Source of the DNA: Natranaerofaba carboxydovora
Lineage (GTDB): Bacteria > Bacillota > Natranaerobiia > Natranaerobiales > Natranaerofabaceae
Reading direction: 5' to 3'
Length of the DNA: 64,000 bases
NCBI RefSeq assembly: GCF_022539405.1
Contig: NZ_CP054394.1
Coordinates: 1,552,501 to 1,616,500 of the forward strand
The notes under the pieces: model-generated
What the model saw: the letters and a program-made list of their open reading frames with translations, nothing else
Databases searched by the model: none
What the model was told of the DNA's origin: nothing
Translations under genes and position numbers: made by a program
Shown here: positions 51,779 to 60,214 of the stretch, piece after piece
How positions within the stretch are numbered: the stretch's first letter is position 1
How the letters are laid out: every line of letters starts with the position of its first letter

Positions 51779-52619
51779 GTCTCTTAGCGGATTCTAAAGT
51801 ATTATTCATAAGCATAGTAATTGTCATTGGTCCTACTCCACCAGGAACGGGTGTTATCATTCCAGCAACATTTTTGGCAGATTCAAACTCAACATCTCCT
51901 ACTAGCTTATCCTCTACCCTATTAACACCAACGTCAATTACAACTGCACCAGGCTTAATCATATCACCAGTAACCATCTCAGGACGTCCTACAGCAACTA
52001 CAAATATGTCCCCTTGCTTCGTAACTTCTTCTAAGTTCTTAGTTCTTGAATGGCAAATTGTTACAGTAGCATTTCTTTCTAGTAAAAGAAGTGATATTGG
52101 CTTACCAACTATATTACTTCTACCCAAAACAACTGCATGCTTACCATTTATATCTACATTGGAGTATTCAAGCAACTTGATTATACCGTAAGGGGTACAC
52201 GGAACAAAAGCATCCTGTCCAACTACCAGGTTACCTACGTTTTCAGGATGAAATCCGTCTACGTCTTTTTCGATAGAAATAGCATCCAAAACAGCTCCCT
52301 CATCTATATGATCTGGAAGTGGAAGCTGTACCAAAATACCATGTACGCTATCATCGTTGTTCCATTTCTTCACATAACTTAGCACTTCTTCCTGGGTAAT
52401 ATCTGCAGGAACTCTTTCAACTACTGACTTAATCCCAAGGTTATTGGCAGTCTTTTCCTTCATTCCTACATAAGTTTGTGAAGCTGGATCTTCCCCCACT
52501 AATAAAACATTAAGACCAGGGGTTATCCCTTTTTCGTTCTTAAGCTGCTCGATTTCCTTTTTTAGCTCTTCCCTAATTTGCTTACCAATTTCCTTTCCAC
52601 TAATTAACTCTGCACTCAA
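51768..52619 (-). CDS. folD: Methylenetetrahydrofolate dehydrogenase/cyclohydrolase
   Basis: A bifunctional enzyme of one-carbon metabolism. The 283-aa protein has VGEDPASQTYVGMKEKTANN with the catalytic Lys in the YVGMK motif, LPLPDHIDEGAVLDAI, KDVDGFHPENVG, PCTPYGIIKLLEY and the NADP site VLGRSNIVGKPIS. The ATG follows AAGGAGGG. It appears to head the folD-xseA-xseB-ispA operon, with a perfect palindrome 35 bases upstream (52655-52674). Confidence 0.97.
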   Translation of the reverse strand: MSAELISGKEIGKQIREELKKEIEQLKNEKGITPGLNVLLVGEDPASQTYVGMKEKTANNLGIKSVVERVPADITQEEVLSYVKKWNNDDSVHGILVQLPLPDHIDEGAVLDAISIEKDVDGFHPENVGNLVVGQDAFVPCTPYGIIKLLEYSNVDINGKHAVVLGRSNIVGKPISLLLLERNATVTICHSRTKNLEEVTKQGDIFVVAVGRPEMVTGDMIKPGAVVIDVGVNRVEDKLVGDVEFESAKNVAGMITPVPGGVGPMTITMLMNNTLESAKRHAD

Positions 52620-52654
52620 TTAAATCCCTCCTTAAATTTATTAATAGTTAAAAA

Positions 52655-52674
52655 ATAGTTAAAATTTTAACTAT
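52655..52674. promoter_or_regulatory. Perfect 20-bp palindrome upstream of folD
   Basis: ATAGTTAAAATTTTAACTAT reads the same on both strands and lies 36 bases before the folD start; a partial copy, AATAGTTAAA, precedes it. It could be an operator or the core of a promoter, but AT-rich palindromes also arise by chance. Confidence 0.35.
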
Positions 52675-52738
52675 ATCTAACATATTGAAGCTATAATTGC
52701 CAACTACCTTATTCTATCACACTGATATAAATTCCTTC

Positions 52739-53719
52739 TCATTTTTTAAAAACCTGTTTTTCAAACTTTTGTTTTGTTAGCCAAGCTACACCACAAGCAT
52801 TATCTTTAGACAGTTCTGGTGGGGTATAACAGGTCCTCAAATTAAAATATTCTTTTAAATTTTTTTGTAGATAATTTTTAATATACTTATTACTCATCAC
52901 ACCACCAACCAGGATAATATTCTTAATATTTTTTGGATATCTTACATTTGAAATGAGCTTTTCAATAGACTGAGAGATGTTATCAAATACCCCTCTCGCA
53001 ATATTAGCTTTTTCTATTTCTGTTAAATTATCCTTTTCTAGTTTTCTTTCTACATGCGACAAGGGTCCAGAAAAACTCACCTTGCTATCATTAACTGCAA
53101 CTGGTACCGATTCAGTCATCGTTGCCTTTTTCGATAGTTCTTCCAAATAAACTCCAGAGGGAAATTTATAACCAAGCTTTACCCCAACCCTATCTATGTA
53201 TTGACCTGCTGAAATATCTTCAGTTTCACCTAAAAGTTTAATATCAAATTTGTAATTATTAAACTTTACCTTCAATAATTCAGTAGTTCCTCCAGATATA
53301 TGTAAAGCTAAAAAATCATCTAAAGTAGTATTGTTGTAATAAAAGCTACATGCAAGATGATTCTCTTGATGGGTAGTGGTCAGAAAATCTATATTCAAAA
53401 CCCTTGAAAGAACTTTAGCATAAGAAGTTCCAGTAACAAATACAGGCATATATGAGCCTCTAACCGGCCGTGGGGCTGTACTTGCTCCAATTGCCTTAAT
53501 ATCTGTCACTTTAATTTTATTTTCTTTTTCTACATAATCCATAAGATGATCAAACAATACAGGTAAATTCTTTTGATGTTGAAAAACAGCCTCTGATTGA
53601 CGAAGCCCTTTTTGACCTTCCTGAACTTCTAGCACTTTTTCTTTTTTATATAATTTATCTCCACAAAAAAGCGCCAAAGATGTTGTATACGCACTAGTAT
53701 CAATCCCAAGATAAATCAT
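52739..53719 (-). CDS. TsaD-like (Kae1/M22 family) protein
   Basis: A 326-aa ASKHA-fold protein. YLGIDTSAYTTSLALF at the N-terminus, the metal ligands HQENH (HxExH, in TTTHQENHLACSFYY), LALHISGGTTELLKV and IILVGGVMSNKYIKNYL match the TsaD/Kae1 family. It is a diverged paralogue found in many Clostridia beside nusB, not the housekeeping TsaD that makes t6A, and its function is unknown. Four bases overlap with nusB point to coupling. Confidence 0.82.
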   Translation of the reverse strand: MIYLGIDTSAYTTSLALFCGDKLYKKEKVLEVQEGQKGLRQSEAVFQHQKNLPVLFDHLMDYVEKENKIKVTDIKAIGASTAPRPVRGSYMPVFVTGTSYAKVLSRVLNIDFLTTTHQENHLACSFYYNNTTLDDFLALHISGGTTELLKVKFNNYKFDIKLLGETEDISAGQYIDRVGVKLGYKFPSGVYLEELSKKATMTESVPVAVNDSKVSFSGPLSHVERKLEKDNLTEIEKANIARGVFDNISQSIEKLISNVRYPKNIKNIILVGGVMSNKYIKNYLQKNLKEYFNLRTCYTPPELSKDNACGVAWLTKQKFEKQVFKK

Positions 53720-54135
53720 TTCTTGTCACCTTGAAGACTTTTAAAAGCTTTGTCCAACACCCCATTAACATAAGAGGGTGACTCATGAGTACTGTATTTT
53801 TTAGCAAGTTCTACTGCTTCATTTATTGATACTTTATAAGGTATATCTTCAACATATAGTAATTCTGCCAGGGCAAGTCTCAAAATAGAAAGATCAACTT
53901 TTGATAGCCTTTCTATACTCCAATTTTCAGTATGTAAATCTATAATCTCGTCTATTTTATCTTGATTATCCATGGTTATATTTATTATGTCTTCTAAATA
54001 TTCCATATCCTGCTGACTAACTTTATTTTCCATCTTGTTTCTTAAATATCCAAGTGCATCTTCAGGGTTATTTTTTCCTACTTCAATTTGAAAAAGGGTT
54101 CTCATAGCACTTTCTCTAGTGTAACGCCTGCTCAA
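53716..54135 (-). CDS. nusB: Transcription antitermination factor NusB
   Basis: Binds boxA RNA with NusE (S10) in rRNA antitermination. The all-helical 139-aa protein starts MSRRYTRESAMRTLFQIEVG and ends with the conserved block DIPYKVSINEAVELAKKYSTHESPSYVNGVLDK. TTG 54135 follows AAGGAGG by eight bases; the frame reaches TTG 54156, which overlaps that site. Confidence 0.95.
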   Translation of the reverse strand: MSRRYTRESAMRTLFQIEVGKNNPEDALGYLRNKMENKVSQQDMEYLEDIINITMDNQDKIDEIIDLHTENWSIERLSKVDLSILRLALAELLYVEDIPYKVSINEAVELAKKYSTHESPSYVNGVLDKAFKSLQGDKK

Positions 54136-54156
54136 TTTGTATGCCTCCTTATCCAA

Positions 54157-54384
54157 TTAACTCCAGGGTGGAAAGATATATTCTAATAATCTATAAAAAT
54201 CTTTTCTATCGTAATTGTTCCCGATAAAATAACCTGCTGTTACAAATAAAATTATCAAAATTCCTCTCCAAAATCCAAATAACACAAAAATAAGAGCAAA
54301 AATTAATCCAATTATAGCTCCTATTATTCCTCTAAAATTATTTTCGATAAAATAATATATGTCATCTCTATTCAAAGTTATCAC
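54157..54384 (-). CDS. DUF2273 small membrane protein
   Basis: A 75-aa protein with two membrane helices (IIGAIIGLIFALIFVLFGFW, GILIILFVTAGYFIGNN), typical of DUF2273. This family occurs beside Asp23 and AmaP genes, as here, and probably helps anchor or assemble them. The start is GTG 54384, or TTG 54375 after AAAGGTG. Confidence 0.8.
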   Translation of the reverse strand: MITLNRDDIYYFIENNFRGIIGAIIGLIFALIFVLFGFWRGILIILFVTAGYFIGNNYDRKDFYRLLEYIFPPWS

Positions 54385-54392
54385 ACCTTTTA

Positions 54393-55115
54393 TTAATGAT
54401 TCTTATAATTCTCTTTGTCAGTGTTATTGTCTTCATTCATAAAATTAGATTCATTTTCTACATTCTCACTGGTTTCTTTTAGAACTTCTTCTTTTGTTTC
54501 GTTTGATTTTTCATCATCTACTTCAAGGTTTCTAGATGTCTCAGTTTTAGTTACTGCTTTTTTTCTGGTTTTAGCTTTTGGATTAATTGACTTTCCTTTT
54601 TCATTAGATATATTTTCTATTAGCATCTTAACCTCTTTCACAACAATACCAGAAACAGTTTCTACATGTTCTTTGATATCGTTTTGTAGTTCTTCTGATA
54701 GTTCTGGAATGATCACATCAGGTAGAACCTTTCCTTTAAAATATATTATCACTCCGTCTTCTTGAGATCTAATTTTGGTTTGTATATCTTTTACCCCTTT
54801 TGTCTGTTCAGCAACTTGTTTAACCATGGTTTCGATAGCATCTAAAGAAATCTTGACTTCCCCTAGTTCTAACTCTTTTGTTACACTGTCCACTTTCTTC
54901 TCCCTCTTAAATGCTATCCACAGTGTCCTTATTGAAATTAGCAAAATAACCAAACCAATCAAAACTATTTCTAAAACACCTAAAATACTAAGCATGCTTG
55001 TCCAGTAGTACTCTAAGAAGTTTTGATAAGGAGAAACCAAGATAAATAATGATATAGCACCTGCCAAAATCAACAAACCACCTAGTAAAGAAACTATCCT
55101 ATCAAAAGCATTCAT
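54393..55115 (-). CDS. amaP: AmaP, alkaline-shock-response membrane anchor protein
   Basis: A 240-aa protein with two N-terminal membrane helices (VSLLGGLLILAGAISLFILV, LGVLEIVLIGLVILLISI), then an Asp23-like domain of about 90 residues and a long polar C-terminal tail rich in Lys, Glu and Asn. In Staphylococcus AmaP holds Asp23 at the membrane. Here it lies between the Asp23 gene and the DUF2273 gene. Confidence 0.85.
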   Translation of the reverse strand: MNAFDRIVSLLGGLLILAGAISLFILVSPYQNFLEYYWTSMLSILGVLEIVLIGLVILLISIRTLWIAFKREKKVDSVTKELELGEVKISLDAIETMVKQVAEQTKGVKDIQTKIRSQEDGVIIYFKGKVLPDVIIPELSEELQNDIKEHVETVSGIVVKEVKMLIENISNEKGKSINPKAKTRKKAVTKTETSRNLEVDDEKSNETKEEVLKETSENVENESNFMNEDNNTDKENYKNH

Positions 55116-55145
55116 AAATTACTCCCCTTTCTAATTTTTATCCGT

Positions 55146-55514
55146 TTATTCTACAAAGTTAATACCTTGAATATAAACATCAACGGCTTCTACTGTCAGG
55201 TTTGTCATATTTTCAACAGAACTTTTTACTCTTTCCTGTATTTCATAAGAAACCTGAGGAATTTTGTATCCATAATTAATCTTTATATTTAGACTTATAA
55301 CAGCTTTATCTGCATCAACTTTAGTTTTAACACCTTTAAGTAATTTCTTTCTTCCTAATTTTTCATTTACATCTTCTGATATACTACCTGTCATACTATA
55401 AACACCTTTCACGTTATCTGCTGCAAGTCTGGCTATTGTTTTTACTACTTCATCAGATATCCTGATCTCCCCGTACTCTTTTTCTTCAACAAACATATTA
55501 GAGCTCAATTCCAA
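55146..55514 (-). CDS. Asp23/Gls24 family envelope-stress protein
   Basis: A 122-aa soluble protein. YGEIRISDEVVKTIARLAAD and INYGYKIPQVSYEIQERVKSSVENMT are the family signature. It is likely membrane-tethered through AmaP and takes part in envelope homeostasis. The start ATG 55514 or the following ATG at 55496 (MFVEEKEYGE) are both possible. The 200-bp gap upstream (55515-55716), after the spoIIIAH stop, holds only AT-rich sequence in which I see no firm promoter. Confidence 0.9.
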   Translation of the reverse strand: MELSSNMFVEEKEYGEIRISDEVVKTIARLAADNVKGVYSMTGSISEDVNEKLGRKKLLKGVKTKVDADKAVISLNIKINYGYKIPQVSYEIQERVKSSVENMTNLTVEAVDVYIQGINFVE

Positions 55515-55716
55515 CGTCCCTCCTCAAAAAATTAACTGTACTAAAGTCTCCTTAGTTATTATAAGTACATTTATATTCATTATTTTACCACATAAATAAA
55601 TTTTATTCCAAAAATTTATAATTTGTGAGCCCATTGAACTTTTAATCTGCGAGATTTTTAGCAAATTCTCAACAATGAGCTATAACAAGGCCTTCAATAA
55701 AAAAAAAGAAAATCCT

Positions 55717-56367
55717 TTATAAATTTTCTACAACTTTTACCTCGTCTAAATTTAAACCTATTTTGTCAGAAACGAGCTCAACAATTTGACGTACCTCAGT
55801 TTCGCTTAAGTTCTCAGCTTTTACTGCCACCGTCGCACTATCTTGCCTATAAAATAATATTGCATCCTCAAAACCATAAGACTTTATTAAATTTTCAATT
55901 AACATCTCCTTTTCCATTACATTCAAAATTTCAAGAAGCTTATTCTCTGCTCTTTCTTTAGCTTCCTGGCTTATTTCTGGATTATCCATTAATTGATTTA
56001 ATTTTTCAATTTCTTCACTTCTGATTCTATCCCTTTGAAGCCTATATTCTACAAAAAACTCTTCTTCATGCTCTATATCCCAATCCTCATAGTCTTCCCT
56101 GGGGAATATTTCCATAACTTCCTGGTCTAAACCCTCTATTTCATCAAACTCTATCTTTTCAGCCTCTTCAGCTTTTTCATGCTCATTTTCATTACTTTTC
56201 TCTATTATTTCACTACCTTCGCTATTTTGTCCACTTTCTTCCTTGATCAAAGAGTAATCATCGCTATTACTGATACCCAATATGGTGCTAAAGATTAAAG
56301 CCAGGCCAATTAAAACAACAGCACAAATTATTATTAATTTGCTTAATTTCATACTTATAATTTTCAT
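55717..56367 (-). CDS. spoIIIAH: Stage III sporulation protein AH
   Basis: A 216-aa protein with one N-terminal membrane helix (LIIICAVVLIGLALIFSTILG). A very acidic spacer follows (NENEHEKAEEAEKIEFDEIE), then a C-terminal YscJ/FliF-like ring-building domain (NLIKSYGFEDAILFYRQDSATVAVKA). In Bacillus it pairs with forespore SpoIIQ across the intermembrane space to form the feeding-tube channel. The ATG at 56367 follows GGAG by nine bases. The frame goes back to TTG 56388, which overlaps the site. Confidence 0.93.
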   Translation of the reverse strand: MKIISMKLSKLIIICAVVLIGLALIFSTILGISNSDDYSLIKEESGQNSEGSEIIEKSNENEHEKAEEAEKIEFDEIEGLDQEVMEIFPREDYEDWDIEHEEEFFVEYRLQRDRIRSEEIEKLNQLMDNPEISQEAKERAENKLLEILNVMEKEMLIENLIKSYGFEDAILFYRQDSATVAVKAENLSETEVRQIVELVSDKIGLNLDEVKVVENL

Positions 56368-56414
56368 GATATATCTCTCCCCTCCCAATATTGATTAAAT
56401 CTTAGGATTTAATA

Positions 56415-57002
56415 TTAATTTTGAGGCAAAATCCTTATTTTATGTGAAGGTACATCCATAAGACTTTCAACTGCCTTAGTTAATTTTTTTTGAGTCTGTA
56501 TATTAGCTCCACCTTCAGCTACTATTAGCACACCATTAACCTGTGGCTTTAAAGTCCTTAGAACAAGAGGTTTATCTTCTCCGCCTTCTCTTATCATCTT
56601 ATACTCTTCACTTGCCATCTCTTCCTCAATTACTCTTGTTCCACCACCTGCATCAGTTTCTTTGGTCTTTGTAATGTCTCTTTCCGATTCATATGCTACA
56701 TCTAGCTCTTTTCCTCCTTCTAACTGCAATAAAACCGAAACTTCTCCTGCACCTTCTATTTTTGATAGTATCTCAACAAGCCTATTTTCCAAGTTTTCCC
56801 TATAACGCGTTTTTTCACTATTCATATAATCACCCTTTCTTATTTCCTGTGACATCTCGTTTTCAGTTTCTCTTGTTAATTCATCTTTTTCATCCACTGA
56901 AAAAGGATTTCCAATTATCAAAAGCAAGAATCCAATAACACCTAAAACAATAAAATGGATTGGTATTTTACCGATTTTTAGTTTGTCAAAGTTATTTTTC
57001 AT
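56415..57002 (-). CDS. spoIIIAG: Stage III sporulation protein AG
   Basis: A 195-aa protein with one N-terminal membrane helix (HFIVLGVIGFLLLIIGNPF) and a ring-forming domain. YRENLENRLVEILSKIEGAGEVSVLLQLE and VNGVLIVAEGGANIQTQKKLTKAVESLM are diagnostic. SpoIIIAG forms a large ring in the outer forespore membrane. The ATG follows AGGAGG by eight bases and is six bases from the spoIIIAF stop. Confidence 0.94.
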   Translation of the reverse strand: MKNNFDKLKIGKIPIHFIVLGVIGFLLLIIGNPFSVDEKDELTRETENEMSQEIRKGDYMNSEKTRYRENLENRLVEILSKIEGAGEVSVLLQLEGGKELDVAYESERDITKTKETDAGGGTRVIEEEMASEEYKMIREGGEDKPLVLRTLKPQVNGVLIVAEGGANIQTQKKLTKAVESLMDVPSHKIRILPQN

Positions 57003-57008
57003 ATATTT

Positions 57009-57713
57009 TTACCTCCTTTTAACCCTGATATTTATATCTTTTTCTGATAAGTGAAACTCATCTGCCAATCTATTTTTCAACCTGTTTTTCTCTTCTTCTT
57101 TAACATCAGGTAGATAAGTAAAGTCTCCACTAGACTCATGTTCCTCTGCTTTACTTTTTTTATCCATTTGATTTTGATCTCCATTTTCAAATTTTATTTT
57201 AATATCCTCTACTTCTTCGATTGAAATATCCGAGAAAGTTGATTCTTTTTCATCCACCTTATTTTTTTCCGTTAATATTAATTTTAGATCATGAAGCTCA
57301 CCAAAATCTTCATCCCACTCTTCATTGTATGAAGGCTTAAGACTATAAAGATCATATTTATCAAAATATTCACCAACTAAATTAGATATCTCATCTTCTA
57401 GGGAGCTCTCAAACCTTCTACTGATTGCATCTAGTTCACTTTCTTTAATATCATCACCTCGCTTTATAATTTCTTTAGTTTCGTTTGGCGAAGCTGTTTC
57501 AATAAACAAATCAGGACCTTTGTCGAGTTTCGCTGCCATTTCAGTGTCTATTAAGTTTACCACCGGATTTAGTATAGTTAACATAATTAACAAACCAATA
57601 AAAAGTTTTACATAATTCTTAATTGATCCTTCTGGTAGTAGCAAATCAAGAAAAGTTGCAAGAACTATTATTATCACAATCGTACCAACAAGTTCACTTA
57701 TCATATCCAACAT
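57009..57713 (-). CDS. spoIIIAF: Stage III sporulation protein AF
   Basis: A 234-aa protein. Two N-terminal membrane helices (LVGTIVIIIVLATFLDLLLPE, YVKLFIGLLIMLTILNPVV) match SpoIIIAF, with the conserved LLPEGSIKNYVKLFIGLLIM. The rest is a charged soluble domain ending EFHLSEKDINIRVKRR. It lies 12 bases after spoIIIAE. Confidence 0.92.
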   Translation of the reverse strand: MLDMISELVGTIVIIIVLATFLDLLLPEGSIKNYVKLFIGLLIMLTILNPVVNLIDTEMAAKLDKGPDLFIETASPNETKEIIKRGDDIKESELDAISRRFESSLEDEISNLVGEYFDKYDLYSLKPSYNEEWDEDFGELHDLKLILTEKNKVDEKESTFSDISIEEVEDIKIKFENGDQNQMDKKSKAEEHESSGDFTYLPDVKEEEKNRLKNRLADEFHLSEKDINIRVKRR

Positions 57714-57724
57714 TTATATCACCC

Positions 57725-59017
57725 CTAGCCTCTGATCATCATTGATGCATTGGCTGCTCCCATAATAACGGCCAAAGCTACAAAAAACATAAAACCGACA
57801 ATTGCAACTCCTGCAAAAACAAAAGTTAAACAATTTGCCATAGTATTTAAACTATCAGGGATAGAATCATCTCCTAGTGGTTCCAATAATGATGCAGCAA
57901 TTTTGTAGATAAAAACTAGTGCCAATATCTTTAGTGCAGGAAATACTGCTGTGAAAAATATCAATGCAGCGCCAGCAATGGTAATGCTATTTGTAAGAAC
58001 TAAAGATGCTCCAACAACTGTTTCAACTGCATCTGCTAGTGATTTACCTACAACAGGTATAAAGGTTCCCGTCAAAAATTTGGCCGTTCTAATTGAAATA
58101 CCATCAACAACTGCTCCACCAATTCCTTGAAGTCCCATAACCCCTAGAAAGATCGTCATAAAAAAACCAAGGGCACCAATGCTTATATCTTTAAATAAAC
58201 CTGCAAGCCTGGTTACCTTAAAATGAGGACTTAGATGGCTAATAATATTTAAAACAGCTGAAAACACCAGTAAAGGAAATACAACGTTTCTGATAAGAGC
58301 GCTAAATGTGTTTATTAGAAATATCGAAATAGGATGAAATATAGCCACAGAAGTAACAGCACCCATTGACGCCATTAAACTCAAAAGCAACGGAATCAAA
58401 GCTAAAATTACATCTACCATATTTTGTACTGCTTCCCTACCTATGTTTAACGCTATAAAAAAACTTTGTAAAGCAATGCTCATAATTAGTAAATACACAA
58501 CCTTATGTGCTAAATCACCTATAAATTGCTCAGAAAAAGCTGTTTGTAAATTTACTAATAGTGCAGCTATCACACTTAAGACCATAACTTTGCCAAGCAA
58601 ACTAAGATTAGCAGTTATTTCCCCTAAAAAGAAGTTTATTAATCCAAAGAAGAGCTTGTTTAATTGAAATTCACCATCTTCCCCTCTAACCATATCTAGC
58701 AAATCTCCAAAACCAATTTGAGGCATATATCCTTCCATTTCCTCGGAAAGTTCCATCCATTGTTTCTCTAGGTCCTGCATTTCAGGCTCATCGATCATCT
58801 GATCTTGTTTTTCTTGAATTTCCCTTTCTATCTCTTTTTCAGCCTCATCTTCAGCCTGATCAATGTCTTCTTTACTTAATTCCCGTTGCTCATGTTTTTT
58901 TTCTACCTCATTACCTTGCACCTGGCCAAAAGCTTCATGGCTTATAGCAAACAAAACAGTAATTATAGTAATTATAACAATTAATATCACAATAACATTA
59001 CTCGTTTTGCCTTTCAT
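57725..59017 (-). CDS. spoIIIAE: Stage III sporulation protein AE
   Basis: A 430-aa membrane protein: an N-terminal signal or anchor (VIVILIVIITIITVLFAIS), a highly charged coiled segment (EDEAEKEIEREIQEKQDQM), then seven or more membrane helices. AFSEQFIGDLAHKVVYLLIM, GFFMTIFLGVMGLQGIGGAVVDG and TGTFIPVVGKSLADAVETVV are family features. It is a core part of the SpoIIIA-SpoIIQ channel, related to export-apparatus proteins. Confidence 0.95.
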   Translation of the reverse strand: MKGKTSNVIVILIVIITIITVLFAISHEAFGQVQGNEVEKKHEQRELSKEDIDQAEDEAEKEIEREIQEKQDQMIDEPEMQDLEKQWMELSEEMEGYMPQIGFGDLLDMVRGEDGEFQLNKLFFGLINFFLGEITANLSLLGKVMVLSVIAALLVNLQTAFSEQFIGDLAHKVVYLLIMSIALQSFFIALNIGREAVQNMVDVILALIPLLLSLMASMGAVTSVAIFHPISIFLINTFSALIRNVVFPLLVFSAVLNIISHLSPHFKVTRLAGLFKDISIGALGFFMTIFLGVMGLQGIGGAVVDGISIRTAKFLTGTFIPVVGKSLADAVETVVGASLVLTNSITIAGAALIFFTAVFPALKILALVFIYKIAASLLEPLGDDSIPDSLNTMANCLTFVFAGVAIVGFMFFVALAVIMGAANASMMIRG

Positions 59018-59036
59018 ATATTGCTTCCACCTTTCT

Positions 59037-59423
59037 TTAAGGCAACAGCCGCATAACCGTTTCGAGTATCATTATTATTAGTGGTACGGCCAGAAGCATG
59101 ATAATAATTTTACCGGCAAATTCAATTTTTTTGGCAATTGTCTCTTCATCAGCATCTTTGCAAACCTGGGCACCAAATTCAGTAATATATGCTACCCCTA
59201 TAATTCTTAAGAGAGTATCAACATACCTCATCTCTATATCACCTTCAACAGTTAACTCTTCAATGATATCTAGTACCTCTACTAGGGGCTCTACTATTTG
59301 TAAAAATATCACTATTCCAGCAGCTACCGATAACAGCAGAGCCATCTCCCGGTTGTACTGTCTAAGAGTAACTGATAAGATAGCAGCGATTATACCAAAG
59401 GTTACAATCTGAATGATACTCAT
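59037..59423 (-). CDS. spoIIIAD: Stage III sporulation protein AD
   Basis: A 128-aa membrane protein with three to four helices. VTFGIIAAILSVTLRQYNRE at the start and IGVAYITEFGAQVCKDADEETIAKKIEFAGK in the middle are the SpoIIIAC/AD family signature, related to small export-gate subunits. It lies between spoIIIAC and spoIIIAE. Confidence 0.95.
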   Translation of the reverse strand: MSIIQIVTFGIIAAILSVTLRQYNREMALLLSVAAGIVIFLQIVEPLVEVLDIIEELTVEGDIEMRYVDTLLRIIGVAYITEFGAQVCKDADEETIAKKIEFAGKIIIMLLAVPLIIMILETVMRLLP

Positions 59424-59452
59424 GTTTTATTCTCCTCTGTCTACAGTTCTTG

Positions 59453-59659
59453 TTAATAAATTCCAAATACTTCTCTAACTGTTTCAAAAAGATCTGCTAG
59501 AAGCTGAATTATCATAAATAGTACAATTATTATTCCTGTTAAGTTTACATAAGTAGTAACTTCCTTTCTATCCAAAATTTCTAAAACTGGATTTAAGACT
59601 GCAAGGATCATTCCCACACCAGCAATTTTAAAAAGTAAATCAATATCTATCCCATTCAT
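59453..59659 (-). CDS. spoIIIAC: Stage III sporulation protein AC
   Basis: A 68-aa protein with two membrane helices, beginning MNGIDIDLLFKIAGVGMILA; DRKEVTTYVNLTGIIIVLFM is conserved. It is similar to FliQ-type export subunits. The ATG follows GGGGGCTCTCTT at a short distance. It is 18 bases after spoIIIAB. Confidence 0.95.
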   Translation of the reverse strand: MNGIDIDLLFKIAGVGMILAVLNPVLEILDRKEVTTYVNLTGIIIVLFMIIQLLADLFETVREVFGIY

Positions 59660-59677
59660 AAGAGAGCCCCCTTATAA

Positions 59678-60202
59678 TCACCAGAATAAAACGATTAATA
59701 AAAGCCCAGCCAAAACTCCCAGATAACGCCACATTTTTTCATTTTTCTTCCTATCTTCTTCTGCTTCATTTTTGGCATTTTTCAATTGATATAAAGTAAG
59801 TTCAATTAATTTTATTTGATCATCACGATGGCTTTTTCCAAGATTAAAAAACAAGGATTCTAATATTTCCCAGTCTGCTGAAGTTAAGGAAAGTTCATGT
59901 TCTAAGTCCTCTAGGCAGGTTTTAAAAGCTTCTTCTAAAGATATAGTTGGGTCTTGACTTTCGTTTAACAATCCACTTATTTCAGAGAATATCTTGCCTG
60001 TCTCTTTTGGATAACGACTAGCAAGGTCCTCAAAAATTTCTGGTATAGGTGTTGCTGTATAGTCTATTACTGAAGATAATGAGCGTATTTGTACTTCTAA
60101 TTGTTGTAACTGGTGGGGTCTTTTCCTATAAGTCCATGCTATTTTTGTACCTATACCAACTGTTGAAAATAACAAACATCCAGCACCAACTATCTGAATC
60201 AA
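59678..60202 (-). CDS. spoIIIAB: Stage III sporulation protein AB
   Basis: A 174-aa protein with N- and C-terminal hydrophobic segments (IQIVGAGCLLFSTVGIGTKIA, YLGVLAGLLLIVLFW). RPHQLQQLEVQIRSLSSVIDYTATPIPE and LTSADWEILESLFFNLGKSHRDDQ are diagnostic. It resembles type II secretion GspF half-domains and probably anchors the SpoIIIAA ATPase. The start is ATG or TTG near 60202, just after spoIIIAA. Confidence 0.94.
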   Translation of the reverse strand: MIQIVGAGCLLFSTVGIGTKIAWTYRKRPHQLQQLEVQIRSLSSVIDYTATPIPEIFEDLASRYPKETGKIFSEISGLLNESQDPTISLEEAFKTCLEDLEHELSLTSADWEILESLFFNLGKSHRDDQIKLIELTLYQLKNAKNEAEEDRKKNEKMWRYLGVLAGLLLIVLFW

Positions 60203-60214
60203 TTAAGACCACCT

